A DNA stretch of 19,527 nucleotides from an uncultured Prevotella sp. Lineage in GTDB: Bacteria; Bacteroidota; Bacteroidia; Bacteroidales; Bacteroidaceae. The stretch lies in assembly GCA_900548195.1 (NCBI GenBank), contig URJQ01000053.1, forward strand, positions 1 to 19,527, given 5' to 3'. The notes beneath the pieces are model-generated. The model searched no databases, was not told the DNA's origin, and was given only the letters and a program-made list of their open reading frames with translations. Position 1 is the first letter of the stretch. Every line of letters starts with the position of its first letter. The translations under genes and the position numbers were made by a program. Below, in pieces: positions 1 to 8,319 of the stretch.

Positions 1-160
1 AAATACAGCCAATCTGCTCGACAATAAAACAAAATCTGTTTAGGCTCTAATGACCTATTTGGCTTTAACGAATTCTTCATTTCAAAAAGAGCCATAACAC
101 AAAAACACAGTAATAAGACGAAAAAAACTGATTATTATTTTTTTAATCGAATAAAATATG

Positions 161-168
161 TATCTTTG
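161..168 (+). promoter_or_regulatory. Promoter -7 box of the B12 uptake operon
   Basis: TATCTTTG fits the Bacteroidota -7 consensus TAnnTTTG exactly. It sits just ahead of the first conserved part of the cobalamin riboswitch, so a start near 173-176 would place the whole aptamer in the transcript. No clear -33 TTTG is present; the expected region is a run of T residues, which is common for this sigma factor's promoters. The assignment is by motif and position only. Confidence 0.65.
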
Positions 169-174
169 CACCGC

Positions 175-409
175 AATAGGTTCTCTCGCCCGAAAGACGG
201 ATGAAAGAGCTAAGAAGGGAATGCAGTGAAATCCTGCGACACTACCCGGTGCTGTAAGTTCCATTATTGAGTAATAGGAATAAACCACTGAAATCTTCAG
301 TATTTTGCCGACACTTATCGGCAATAGGTTGATTTTGGGAAGGTTTGATTACTTGGAACGAGTCAGAAGACCTGCCTATTTGCGATTTATTCTCCACGGG
401 ATTATGGAG
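175..409 (+). ncRNA. Cobalamin (vitamin B12) riboswitch
   Basis: The leader carries the main landmarks of a cobalamin riboswitch in order. GGGAATGCAGTGAAATCCTGC (217-237, quoted less its last base: GGGAATGCAGTGAAATCCTG) is the P4/P5 region, with stem GCAG/CTGC (223-226 and 234-237) and L5 loop TGAAATC. The CTGTAAG segment lies at 252-258. The B12 box AGTCAGAAGACCTGCC lies at 361-376 and differs little from the family's usual form. Between them are peripheral hairpins ACTGAA/TTCAGT (287-301) and GCCGA/TCGGC (307-322). The 3' end is the expression hairpin at 392-409. The next gene starts within 40 nt of the B12 box, and no U-tract terminator intervenes, so control is more likely of translation than of termination. 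It is expected to repress the operon when cobalamin is bound. The outer boundaries are approximate. Confidence 0.93.
392..409 (+). promoter_or_regulatory. Riboswitch expression hairpin hiding the btuB ribosome-binding region
   Basis: CTCCA (392-396) pairs perfectly with TGGAG (405-409), closing an 8-nt loop, CGGGATTA. The 3' arm contains GGAG, the only Shine-Dalgarno-like sequence before btuB. The loop contains GGATT (399-403), complementary to AATCC at 230-234, which covers the end of the L5 loop and the first base of the P5 3' arm. A kissing interaction between L5 and L13 is the known switching mechanism of this riboswitch class, so ligand binding would be expected to stabilise this hairpin and block translation. 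The pairing is seen in the sequence; the mechanism is inferred from the family. Confidence 0.7.
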
Positions 410-411
410 CA

Positions 412-2442
412 ATGAAATATATGAAACAGATTATGATAAACATAGAAGTAAGGCAATGTGTAATTGCCTTTGGCTTGTTGGTAGTGTGTATGGTTTTCCC
501 AAACATTCTGCTTGCACAAGGTATGTCTGGCAGTAAAGAGGGATTTTCTGCTAAGCAATATGATAAAGACAACCTAAAGTCAGACACTCTTTCCACCATA
601 GAAGTGTATGGCAAACGACCTATAGCCACGCGTCAATCTTTGAATGGCAAGGAGTTACAGTCTCTTTCTTCCACAAGTATAGCTGATGCTCTGAAATACT
701 TTGCCGGTGTGCAGATAAAGGATTATGGAGGATTAGGCGGTCTGAAGACCATCAATGTGCGCTCGCTTGGCGCACAGCATGTTGGCATTTACATTGATGG
801 CATTCGTATTACTAATGCGCAGAATGGCACTGTAGATCTGGGTAAATTCTCTCTTTCTACAATGGAAACCGTAGAACTGTATAATGCAAACAAATTGGAC
901 AACTGCCAATCTGCCTCAGAATATGCTTCTGGCGCGACTGTATATCTCAGCACGCGACGCCCTGATCGCGACTCTTTGTCAGTGCAATTACGCAGAGGTT
1001 CCTTCACCACTTATATGGCAAAGACGAATATGCAGTTTTCCAGAAAGGGTTGGAAAGGCTTTGTTGACGGTGAATGGCTCACCACCAGAGGCGATTATCC
1101 ATTCCGTTACAAGTCGGAATATGAAGACACCATCGGGCATAGAGCCAATTCAGACATAAACTATTATAGGGTGGAAGGGGCGCTCTTTCATGGTGGATTT
1201 GCATCCCACCTCTACTATTACAATTCTGAGAGAGGATGCCCGGGAGGCATTGTGAGGCGTCTGTCAGACAAATATATAAATGTAGGCAGAGAATGGGACA
1301 GCGATTTCTTTGCACAAGCATCTTACATATGGCAGATAAAACAGCATCGATTCAAGGTAAACTCCAAATACACCAACGAATATTTGAGATATTGCACAGA
1401 CTATCCAGAAAACCAGAACACAGCACGTGTAAACAATCACTATCGTCAGGAAGACCTGTATGGTGCTTTATGTTATGGATGGATGCCTTTGTCATGGTTG
1501 TCATTCACAGCAAGTTACGACCTAAGATACTCGAAATTGCGCGCTGACCTCAAATATTTCGAGACCATACATCGCCTTGACCAGAAGGCTGTAATGGCAG
1601 TACAAACCAATTGGAACGGAATCCAGTTTGCTGCATCCATGCTCTATCAGCACTATCGCGACCATACCAATGTGCATGTAGGCGCAGCAGACCCTCTTGA
1701 GCGCTTTACTCCTGCTGTATCTCTCGCTTATAGCATAAGGAATCTTACATTAAGAGCATGGTACAAGAAGATATTCAGAGCGCCTACGCTCAACGACCTC
1801 TATTATACACAGGTGGGAAATCGCAATCTAAAACCTGAATACACGAAGCAATGGAATATAGGAGCGGAATATAAATATCAGGACAAATGCTGGTATGGAA
1901 GCATTCAGGCTGATGCTTATATCAACAAGATAGAAGACCGTATAGTCTGCATCCCGATGAAAGGGACATATTCTTGGACAATGATGAATTATGGCTACAC
2001 ATTCTGCCGTGGACTAAATGCCACGGGGAAGCTCTGCTATTCGCCTCATGATTGGACTTTCTCATTGCTAACATCACTCACTTTACAGCGTGACCTAAAT
2101 CGCACAGATCCTGACAATGAAGAAGTATATAATAAGCCGATATGCTATTCCCCTAACCTGTCGTATGGCATCACTGGCATTGTGGGCTGGCGAAATCTGT
2201 CACTGACAGTATCTGATTTGCATGTATCAGAGAGGATGTGGTCGTATGCAGACCCTGAGGATATACTCAAGCCTTACAATAATGTGGATATAAAAGCCAC
2301 ATATTCACATCGCCTAAACAAGGATATCGACCTGGGATTGACGCTCGAAGTCAACGACTTACTCGACGAGCAGTATGAGCACATACCACGTTATCCTATG
2401 CCAGGGCGCAACTATCGCCTTACTTTCACTTTTTCTTTGTAA
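412..2442 (+). CDS. btuB: BtuB-like TonB-dependent outer-membrane cobalamin receptor
   Basis: This 676-residue protein is a TonB-dependent outer-membrane receptor that should import cobalamin into the periplasm using TonB energy. A signal peptide occupies residues 1 to about 35, ending near LLAQ. A TonB-box-like segment, LSTIEVYGK, lies at about 60-68. The plug domain follows at about 75-200 with the typical ADALKYFAGVQIKDYGG and IYIDGIRI segments, then a beta-barrel to the C-terminus (YRLTFTFSL). The length suits BtuB-type receptors, and there is no carboxypeptidase-like N-terminal domain, unlike SusC proteins. Substrate assignment rests chiefly on the cobalamin riboswitch directly upstream and the BtuG-like gene downstream. 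In-frame ATG codons at 412, 421 and 433 are all possible starts. GGAG at 406-409 is only 2 nt from the first but 11 nt from the second, so 421 deserves consideration. Confidence 0.9.
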   Translation: MKYMKQIMINIEVRQCVIAFGLLVVCMVFPNILLAQGMSGSKEGFSAKQYDKDNLKSDTLSTIEVYGKRPIATRQSLNGKELQSLSSTSIADALKYFAGVQIKDYGGLGGLKTINVRSLGAQHVGIYIDGIRITNAQNGTVDLGKFSLSTMETVELYNANKLDNCQSASEYASGATVYLSTRRPDRDSLSVQLRRGSFTTYMAKTNMQFSRKGWKGFVDGEWLTTRGDYPFRYKSEYEDTIGHRANSDINYYRVEGALFHGGFASHLYYYNSERGCPGGIVRRLSDKYINVGREWDSDFFAQASYIWQIKQHRFKVNSKYTNEYLRYCTDYPENQNTARVNNHYRQEDLYGALCYGWMPLSWLSFTASYDLRYSKLRADLKYFETIHRLDQKAVMAVQTNWNGIQFAASMLYQHYRDHTNVHVGAADPLERFTPAVSLAYSIRNLTLRAWYKKIFRAPTLNDLYYTQVGNRNLKPEYTKQWNIGAEYKYQDKCWYGSIQADAYINKIEDRIVCIPMKGTYSWTMMNYGYTFCRGLNATGKLCYSPHDWTFSLLTSLTLQRDLNRTDPDNEEVYNKPICYSPNLSYGITGIVGWRNLSLTVSDLHVSERMWSYADPEDILKPYNNVDIKATYSHRLNKDIDLGLTLEVNDLLDEQYEHIPRYPMPGRNYRLTFTFSL

Positions 2443-2497
2443 ATAGAGTGGAAATAAATATAATCCTAATCCCTACTTATTATACAATTCTTAGACA

Positions 2498-3769
2498 ATG
2501 AAAAGACTTCTTCTGATATTCATGATTCTTGCCGCTGCAGGTCATATAGTCTCAGCACAAGAGAAGATTATCCTCCTGAATGAGGGTAATTGGCAGAGCG
2601 ACAACGGCAAGATGACCTACTTTGAAAATGGTAAAGTGGTGAGTAACCAATGGTTTCGTGACAACAACAAGTCGAAACTCGGTGACACTCCTAACGACAT
2701 AATACAGATTAACGACAATCTGATAGCCATTGCCATAAATTGGTCGAACATTGTGCAGTTTATCACTCCGCAAGGCAAAGCCGTGGCTGCGACCGAGGAT
2801 GTGCCGAATAATCGCAAACTTGCCACTGACGGCAAGTACGTATATGTCTCTTCTTATGGTCATGAATGCGGAACTGTGAATGGCTTTAAGTATTTTGAAA
2901 AGGGCTATGTGGCAAAGATTGACGTAAAGACATTCAGAGTAGTGGATGCTGTAGAAGTAGGTTATGAGCCGGAAGGCGTTGCCTACTATAATGGTTATCT
3001 CTTCGTGGCAAACACTGGAGGCTACTCCTTTCAGGAAGCCCATGACTATGAGACTACTGTGAGCATTATAGATGCTGCCACCATGAAGCTAATAAAGAAT
3101 GTCGACACTGGGCAGATAAACCTTTACGGAAAGATGTCACAAAGCGGAAAATACCTGTGTATCAATTCGCCTGGCGACTATTATAACATCTTGGCTGCTA
3201 CAATTATATTCGACTGCGAAGCAGCATTAAAGGGAGATGAGAAAGTGTTTACCAAACTGGAGTATGCAGCGACCTACAACACTACCGCCCGAGACGGAAA
3301 ATTCTTTGCCATAGGTTCACGTTACTCTTACATCACAAACGAATACAAATTCAATTACATCATAATCGACCCAGCCCTCGTGATGCAGTCGGACGGTGCT
3401 GAAGGCGTGACAGAAGATTTCCCTGGCACTGTGCTCAAGGACATCAATAGCATGCAGATGCCGTATGCCATCTACATCAATCCCTACACTGGATACATCT
3501 ATGCCACCGATGCTGGCGGATTCGTAGAGGCTGGAACCCTTATGCAATGGACTCCTGAGGGCAAGCTGATGGGCAAGCATCGCGTATATATCAACCCTGG
3601 ACATCTGCTTGCTCTACCTCCTGACGGTCATTTCACTGGCATACGCAACGTGGAAAGAAGCATCACAGCGACTGAAAGCAAGACGTATGACATCATGGGA
3701 CGTGAGATTACGCATCCACGACGTGGCGAAATAGTCATAAAGAATGGAAAGAAAACAATATTGAAATAA
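2498..3769 (+). CDS. btuG: BtuG-like surface cobalamin-binding beta-propeller with T9SS-like tail
   Basis: This 423-residue protein resembles the BtuG/DUF5074 propellers that bind cobalamin very tightly at the cell surface and cap BtuB. A signal peptide (1 to about 20, ending VSAQ) is followed by LLNEGNWQSDNGKMTYFENG and, near residue 62, GDTPNDIIQIND, both typical of the family. Repeated propeller strands then run to about 375, including GYEPEGVAYYNGYLFVANTG and PYAIYINPYTGYIYATDAGG. Unlike Bacteroides BtuG there is no lipobox cysteine. Instead the last 36 residues (388-423: YDIMGREI, then a GEIVIKNGKKTILK end) look like a T9SS type-A sorting tail, implying export by T9SS and anchoring to surface lipopolysaccharide. 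It starts 55 nt after btuB and is surely co-transcribed under the riboswitch. The propeller and context are clear; the cobalamin ligand is inferred. Confidence 0.82.
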   Translation: MKRLLLIFMILAAAGHIVSAQEKIILLNEGNWQSDNGKMTYFENGKVVSNQWFRDNNKSKLGDTPNDIIQINDNLIAIAINWSNIVQFITPQGKAVAATEDVPNNRKLATDGKYVYVSSYGHECGTVNGFKYFEKGYVAKIDVKTFRVVDAVEVGYEPEGVAYYNGYLFVANTGGYSFQEAHDYETTVSIIDAATMKLIKNVDTGQINLYGKMSQSGKYLCINSPGDYYNILAATIIFDCEAALKGDEKVFTKLEYAATYNTTARDGKFFAIGSRYSYITNEYKFNYIIIDPALVMQSDGAEGVTEDFPGTVLKDINSMQMPYAIYINPYTGYIYATDAGGFVEAGTLMQWTPEGKLMGKHRVYINPGHLLALPPDGHFTGIRNVERSITATESKTYDIMGREITHPRRGEIVIKNGKKTILK

Positions 3770-3799
3770 CTTTTATATCAACTATTTAATTCATTTCAA

Positions 3800-6700
3800 A
3801 TGATGAAAAGACTTTACTCTTTAGCAATATTGATGCTGACAATGGTTGGCTCAATATTTGGTGCTGATGTCAAAGTGGAGATGAATTCCACCACCACTAC
3901 TATGACATTGACCAAAAAAGGTACTGGCGAAAGTGTAGATATAGGCTCTCCTAATGGCAAAATCTACACGTTTGCTGCCGACCCTGGTGATTACATCCTG
4001 ACCGGATTTGAAAAAGACGGTAGTACGCAAAATGGTACTATCGAACTTACTATCACCGACCAAGCGGAGCAATCCTACAAACTCATCACTGTTACTGCCT
4101 ATGCCACCAACAAGGGATGGACTGTAGATCAGGACTACACCATCGATGTAAATTTGACTTCTCGCGAAGGCGTGGTGCAGAAAATCACTGTGGGCAATAG
4201 TTCTACCGCTGGCAGAAAGACATTCCTCGCATTTGAAGGCCACTCTTACTATGCGGAATTTATCCCTTCTGAAGAACATGCCAAAGAGGGATACATGAGT
4301 CTCTACAGATCTAACACCCTGAACTTTAATGTTAATTGCAATGGAGCCATCCCAATGGGAGATGATTTCATTGTCACCTTGCCTAAGGATGCTAAATTCT
4401 ACATGGGCATAAAATTCACCCATTTCACTGAATACAAGCAGATAAAGCCTGAAAAGGTGAGCACGGAAGGCGAGATAAAGACCATCGCATTCCGTCTTGC
4501 TAATTCTCAATGCTACAACTATCGTACATGGATGAAGGATGGTCTCACGCAAGGTGGATACTTCTATATGAACACTGATCCAGAAAAGCGTCCTACACTG
4601 AAGTTTGAGACAAAAGACTATAAGGCTTTTGATCCAAAGGCTATCAATCACGACGTGAAAAGCAATCAGGGCTATGAGACTGGTGACATCCTCGTGAATA
4701 TCAACGAAAGAGGTCACCTCAGACTGAACGTAGGCGATACATTCTACGCTCATGCTATGCGCTCTTGGCAACTTACCGACAACTCTACCAACAATTACTT
4801 TATCGAACCTGATTTCCATTATACCGTCATTGACGTAAATGGCAATCCAAGCACCAACGTTATCAAAATTGACAATGACAATACCACCATCAACCCATGG
4901 TCTGTAATCACGGCTGTAGGCAAAGGTACTGCTATCGTCCTTGTTACCTATGACGCTATCGGGTTAAACTATTACAATTCTGGAAAAACAAACAAGAGTC
5001 CATATTTGGGCGGTGAATACTGGGGCGCAATATGGCCAGAAAACACTGCTGCTTATGTCGTGACTGTAGGTGATGGCGATTCTGCTATTGAGTCTAACAT
5101 GCTGATCAATGAAAAATACAATCAGGATGCCAAGAAGAATGCTGGCAAGTATGTGGATGCAGAGCATGATGTATTCTACTATCTTGACACTGAGGCTGGT
5201 GCAAGCTACACATTTACTCCTTCTGGCGTAGCGTCAGTGGAAATGGCACGCCCTGTAATAGGCACAAACATGGCTACCTACAAAGGCTTCTCCACAGAAG
5301 GCGTGACAAAGAATGAGGATGGCTCATACACATTGCTTCTCAAGAAAGGCCGCCAGATTGTGCGTCTTACTGATGATGCGGGCAACGCTGTCTATCAAGT
5401 GATGACTGCAAAACCATGTCACCGCGAGATAATCAATGTCTCTCGTGAGGGCAGTAAAATCTTCCAGCCTGGAGATAAGGTGAAGATACAATACAGCGGT
5501 TTGCGCCACCCAGCAAACAAGTTGGCGGGCATATATAATATGTCGGCATACGTCACTTATAATGGCACACCTAATGGCACTTCCCTTATTCTCGGTTCTG
5601 GTCAATATACATTTGGCTCTGCTGCATCTGCACAAGCAGTTACAATAGACATTCCTAAAGACCATGATGTAGCCAGCAAGCCAGAAATTGTGATGGATGA
5701 AGGCGTCATCCAGGTAAATGGCTTCGGTGACCCTATCGGAAACCATCGTATTATTGACCATATCGGTGGTCGTTCGCCAAACTTCACCGCCATTGCACAC
5801 AAGACTTATTTCGGCTTGATTCCTGATGTCAGAATCCCTATTTCCGCTGTCAAGTACTTCACTATCAAGCCTGTCTGCAACGTGGTTGACGCTAAGATTA
5901 CCGTCTCATTTGATGGTAAGGAACTCACACCGGGAAGCAATGGCGAATACTCCGGCACTTATGGTACATATAACGTGATTGCTTCTGCCAAAGGCTACCG
6001 CTACTATCTTAGTGATTTCTCTATCGGTGATGATGCAGAAGGCGAACAGACTTTCCAGATCAATCTGACCAAAGCTAATGCCAACACTTGGGATGGAAGC
6101 ACTATGACAGAACCAAAGGCTGAAGCAGACGTTTACCAAATCTCTACTGGCGATGAGTTGGCATGGTTTGCTAATCATATCAATACTGGCAACTACAGCA
6201 AGAACGCCGTTCTCGTAAAGGACATTGACCTCGGCGATTACCCTTGGACTCCAATAGGTGGCACTACTGCTGCAAAATCTTTCCAGGGCAAGTTTGACGG
6301 TGTCGGACACAGTGTAAGCGGAATTTTTATCAATGCTACCACTACTCATAATGGTCTTTTCGGTTACATCAACAATGCTACAATCAGCAACCTAACTGTC
6401 GATGGCAAAATTTCTTCCACAAACAACTATGTGGCTGGCGTTGCAGCATTTGCCGATGGCACTACAAATATCACGCGTTGCGTCAACCATGTTACAGTAA
6501 GAGGTAAGCAATATGTGGCTGGTATCGTGGGATATACTAAGAATAAGGTGAAAATAGACCGCTGTCAGAACCTTGCCGACGTGACTGGCACAAGCTCTAT
6601 GGTGGCTGGTATAACAGCAAATATTTCAAGTGACACTGGCACTATGACCAACTGTTATAATTCTGCTACAATCTCTGGCACGGGTTCTCTGGCTACCCTC

Positions 6701-7834
6701 GTGGCTACATCCAATGCTAAGGCTGTAATTGAGAATAATCTCAATACTGGTAAGGCTATTTGCACAGGCACCATGACCACCATTGGCAATGTCCGCTCTG
6801 TGACTTCTGCCGCTTCTGGCATCAAAAATAATTACGTAATCCAGCACTATACCAACGGCAAGGACTACGAGACTGTGGTGAATGCAGACCAACTCGCTTC
6901 TGGAGAAGTTGCAGTAGCTCTCGGTGAAGCTTGGGGACAGACTCTTGGCAAGGACCTTATTCCTGTCATCGACGGCATGAAAGTGTTCGCTGAAGGTGAA
7001 GGTTACACCAACAACAACCCTGCTTATGACAGACTTATCAACTTTGAGGATGTGGAACTCGAAGGTAAGGAATACTATAATGGCGCTGACGAAGCAGGTC
7101 TGTTTGCGGCTTCAGGATATAGTTTCATGAACTATTACGACAAATCCTACAATTCCTGGTATGGATTTGCAGTTTCATCTACCACTGGCAATGACTACAT
7201 AGGTTGGGGCACCCCATCAGAATTCAACTCTTGCGTAGGCGGAGGTATGGAGTCAAGACAGTTTGCTGTGGGTTATTTCTCTGAATACAACTACATCAAT
7301 GATGAACAGGGCCCTGCAATATATGCAGAAAAGGCATACAAGCCGGAATATGTATATGTCAACAATTCAGCGTATGCTTACCAGAGCATGCTCTATGGTG
7401 ATTCTTATGCTAAGAAGTTTGATGCTAATGATTATTTCGTTCTGAAGATTATTGGTCGTACAGAGAAAGGCGAAGAGACAGGTCATGTGGACTTCTATCT
7501 GGCTAAGGATGGCAAAATCGTCAACGAATGGACCAAGGTGGATCTGACTCCGCTCGGTGCAGTTTCTTACATTGACTTCGTGATGGATACTTCCGACAAG
7601 GGCGCTTATGGCATGAATACTCCTACATATTTCTGTATAGATAATATGAAGGCAGAACTCACAGACGATACTCCAGTAGCATCTGGCATCGAAAGCGTAG
7701 TGGAGAAGACTGACAAGGTTACTGTCGTTGGCATCTACACCTTAGAAGGCGTCAAAATCGACCGCATCCAGAAAGGTGTCAACATCCTCAAGATGTCTGA
7801 CGGTAGCATTCGTAAGTTTAATTTCAGAAGATAA
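3800..7834 (+). CDS. Large surface protein of the B12 operon: GLUG repeats, DUF4465-like domain, T9SS-like tail
   Basis: This 1344-residue secreted protein begins with a signal peptide (1 to about 22, ending SIFGA). Residues 23 to about 780 are beta-rich, with no domain I can name. Around 800-960 come GLUG-type beta-helix repeats: GDELAWFANHIN, WTPIGG, FQGKFDGVGHSVSGI, HNGLFGYINNATISNL, then repeats of the VAGIVGY...RCQN kind. Residues 1080 to about 1286 resemble DUF4465 (INFED, YNSWYGFAVSSTTGNDYIGW, a glycine-rich GGGMES, FCIDNMKAEL). The last 40-50 residues (GIYTLEGVKIDRIQKGVNIL, then a basic FNFRR end) look like a T9SS sorting tail. It starts 30 nt after the btuG stop, is last in the riboswitch operon and is followed by a terminator. 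DUF4465 proteins recur in Bacteroidota B12 loci, and from memory the B12-binding BtuH proteins may belong there, unchecked. A role in cobalamin capture is therefore an inference from context. ATG 3803 is an equal start candidate. Confidence 0.85.
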   Translation: MMKRLYSLAILMLTMVGSIFGADVKVEMNSTTTTMTLTKKGTGESVDIGSPNGKIYTFAADPGDYILTGFEKDGSTQNGTIELTITDQAEQSYKLITVTAYATNKGWTVDQDYTIDVNLTSREGVVQKITVGNSSTAGRKTFLAFEGHSYYAEFIPSEEHAKEGYMSLYRSNTLNFNVNCNGAIPMGDDFIVTLPKDAKFYMGIKFTHFTEYKQIKPEKVSTEGEIKTIAFRLANSQCYNYRTWMKDGLTQGGYFYMNTDPEKRPTLKFETKDYKAFDPKAINHDVKSNQGYETGDILVNINERGHLRLNVGDTFYAHAMRSWQLTDNSTNNYFIEPDFHYTVIDVNGNPSTNVIKIDNDNTTINPWSVITAVGKGTAIVLVTYDAIGLNYYNSGKTNKSPYLGGEYWGAIWPENTAAYVVTVGDGDSAIESNMLINEKYNQDAKKNAGKYVDAEHDVFYYLDTEAGASYTFTPSGVASVEMARPVIGTNMATYKGFSTEGVTKNEDGSYTLLLKKGRQIVRLTDDAGNAVYQVMTAKPCHREIINVSREGSKIFQPGDKVKIQYSGLRHPANKLAGIYNMSAYVTYNGTPNGTSLILGSGQYTFGSAASAQAVTIDIPKDHDVASKPEIVMDEGVIQVNGFGDPIGNHRIIDHIGGRSPNFTAIAHKTYFGLIPDVRIPISAVKYFTIKPVCNVVDAKITVSFDGKELTPGSNGEYSGTYGTYNVIASAKGYRYYLSDFSIGDDAEGEQTFQINLTKANANTWDGSTMTEPKAEADVYQISTGDELAWFANHINTGNYSKNAVLVKDIDLGDYPWTPIGGTTAAKSFQGKFDGVGHSVSGIFINATTTHNGLFGYINNATISNLTVDGKISSTNNYVAGVAAFADGTTNITRCVNHVTVRGKQYVAGIVGYTKNKVKIDRCQNLADVTGTSSMVAGITANISSDTGTMTNCYNSATISGTGSLATLVATSNAKAVIENNLNTGKAICTGTMTTIGNVRSVTSAASGIKNNYVIQHYTNGKDYETVVNADQLASGEVAVALGEAWGQTLGKDLIPVIDGMKVFAEGEGYTNNNPAYDRLINFEDVELEGKEYYNGADEAGLFAASGYSFMNYYDKSYNSWYGFAVSSTTGNDYIGWGTPSEFNSCVGGGMESRQFAVGYFSEYNYINDEQGPAIYAEKAYKPEYVYVNNSAYAYQSMLYGDSYAKKFDANDYFVLKIIGRTEKGEETGHVDFYLAKDGKIVNEWTKVDLTPLGAVSYIDFVMDTSDKGAYGMNTPTYFCIDNMKAELTDDTPVASGIESVVEKTDKVTVVGIYTLEGVKIDRIQKGVNILKMSDGSIRKFNFRR

Positions 7835-7880
7835 TCCGCTTCTCTAATCCGCTTCCTAATAGGAAGTAATATCGATAAAG

Positions 7881-7926
7881 TGGGGACAAGCGCACACAAG
7901 CGTTTGTCCCCGCTTCGTTTTCTGTT
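7881..7926 (+). terminator. Intrinsic terminator of the B12 operon
   Basis: GGGGACAA (7882-7889), a G-T pair, and CGC (7891-7893) pair with GCG (7900-7902) and TTGTCCCC (7904-7911), giving a 12-bp stem with a 6-nt loop ACACAA. A T-rich stretch, CTTCGTTTTCTGTTT, follows on the + strand. It lies 47 nt after the stop of the 1344-residue gene, as expected for the operon end. Confidence 0.85.
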
Positions 7927-8015
7927 TATGGCATTGTTAAGGTACAAAAACGGATTAAGAAGGTCTCATTCCCCAGATAACAAGATTTGCTAATTCGCCT
8001 TCTGTTCAGTGCGCG

Positions 8016-8042
8016 TGTGATTATCGCAAGGCGATAATCACA
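8016..8042. repeat. Perfect 12-bp palindromic hairpin
   Basis: TGTGATTATCGC (8016-8027) is followed by the 3-nt spacer AAG and its exact reverse complement GCGATAATCACA (8031-8042). No T-tract follows on either strand, so it is not a canonical intrinsic terminator. It could act as a transcript-end structure for either convergent operon, a protein-binding palindrome, or a repeat-family member. Confidence 0.75.
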
Positions 8043-8172
8043 TACACAATGGGAGACAGTATCAACCCATGAGCGAACCATCCGCTTTCAATCCGATAAA
8101 TCCGCGTTCGGGAAAAAACTCCGTGGTGAAACGAATACGGATAGCGAATATAACGGATTTTGCCAGGTGGTG

Positions 8173-8188
8173 GTACTGTCTTCCAGAC
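8173..8188 (+). repeat. Dispersed 16-nt repeat, copy 1
   Basis: GTACTGTCTTCCAGAC here recurs exactly at 19254-19269 and 19332-19347, about 11 kb away. In this copy the palindrome CTGTCT-TCC-AGACAG is incomplete, ending AGACTA. Confidence 0.8.
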
Positions 8189-8194
8189 TAAATA

Positions 8195-8319
8195 AGGTAA
8201 TAGGTAATAGAGAATAGATAATAGGAGATTACACTTGCCACTCATGGCTTCTCGCGATGGAATAATCTCAAGCGAACTGAGCTAATCTCCTATTCCCTAT
8301 TACTTATTCCCTATTCCCT
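8195..8319. repeat. Two degenerate 7-nt repeat arrays in inverted orientation
   Basis: The left arm reads as heptamers AGGTAAT, AGGTAAT, AGAGAAT, AGATAAT, AGGAGAT (about 8195-8229). The right arm reads as CCTATTC, CCTATTA, CTTATTC, CCTATTC (from 8289). The arms 8195-8231 and 8283-8319 align as a gap-free inverted repeat. The inner 12 bp are perfect (AATAGGAGATTA) and the mismatches further out tend to recur at one-heptamer spacing. The spacer is 51 nt. It lies at the 3' side of the anti-sigma gene, so it may end or protect that transcript. Confidence 0.75.

Noticed and set aside
1..160. Possible gene end or RNA gene left of the riboswitch
   Set aside because: The sequence is AT-rich with stops in all frames, no tRNA-like fold was found, and the open frame at 82-324 on the - strand runs antisense through the riboswitch.
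3851..4819. 322-codon open frame on the - strand inside the 1344-residue gene
   Set aside because: It is antisense to a well-supported secreted protein, shows no family features, and has the composition expected of an overlapping frame.
8195..8319. CRISPR-like array
   Set aside because: The units are 7 nt, contiguous and without spacers, and no cas gene is present. The tandem 16-bp pair at 19211-19242 is rejected for the same reason.
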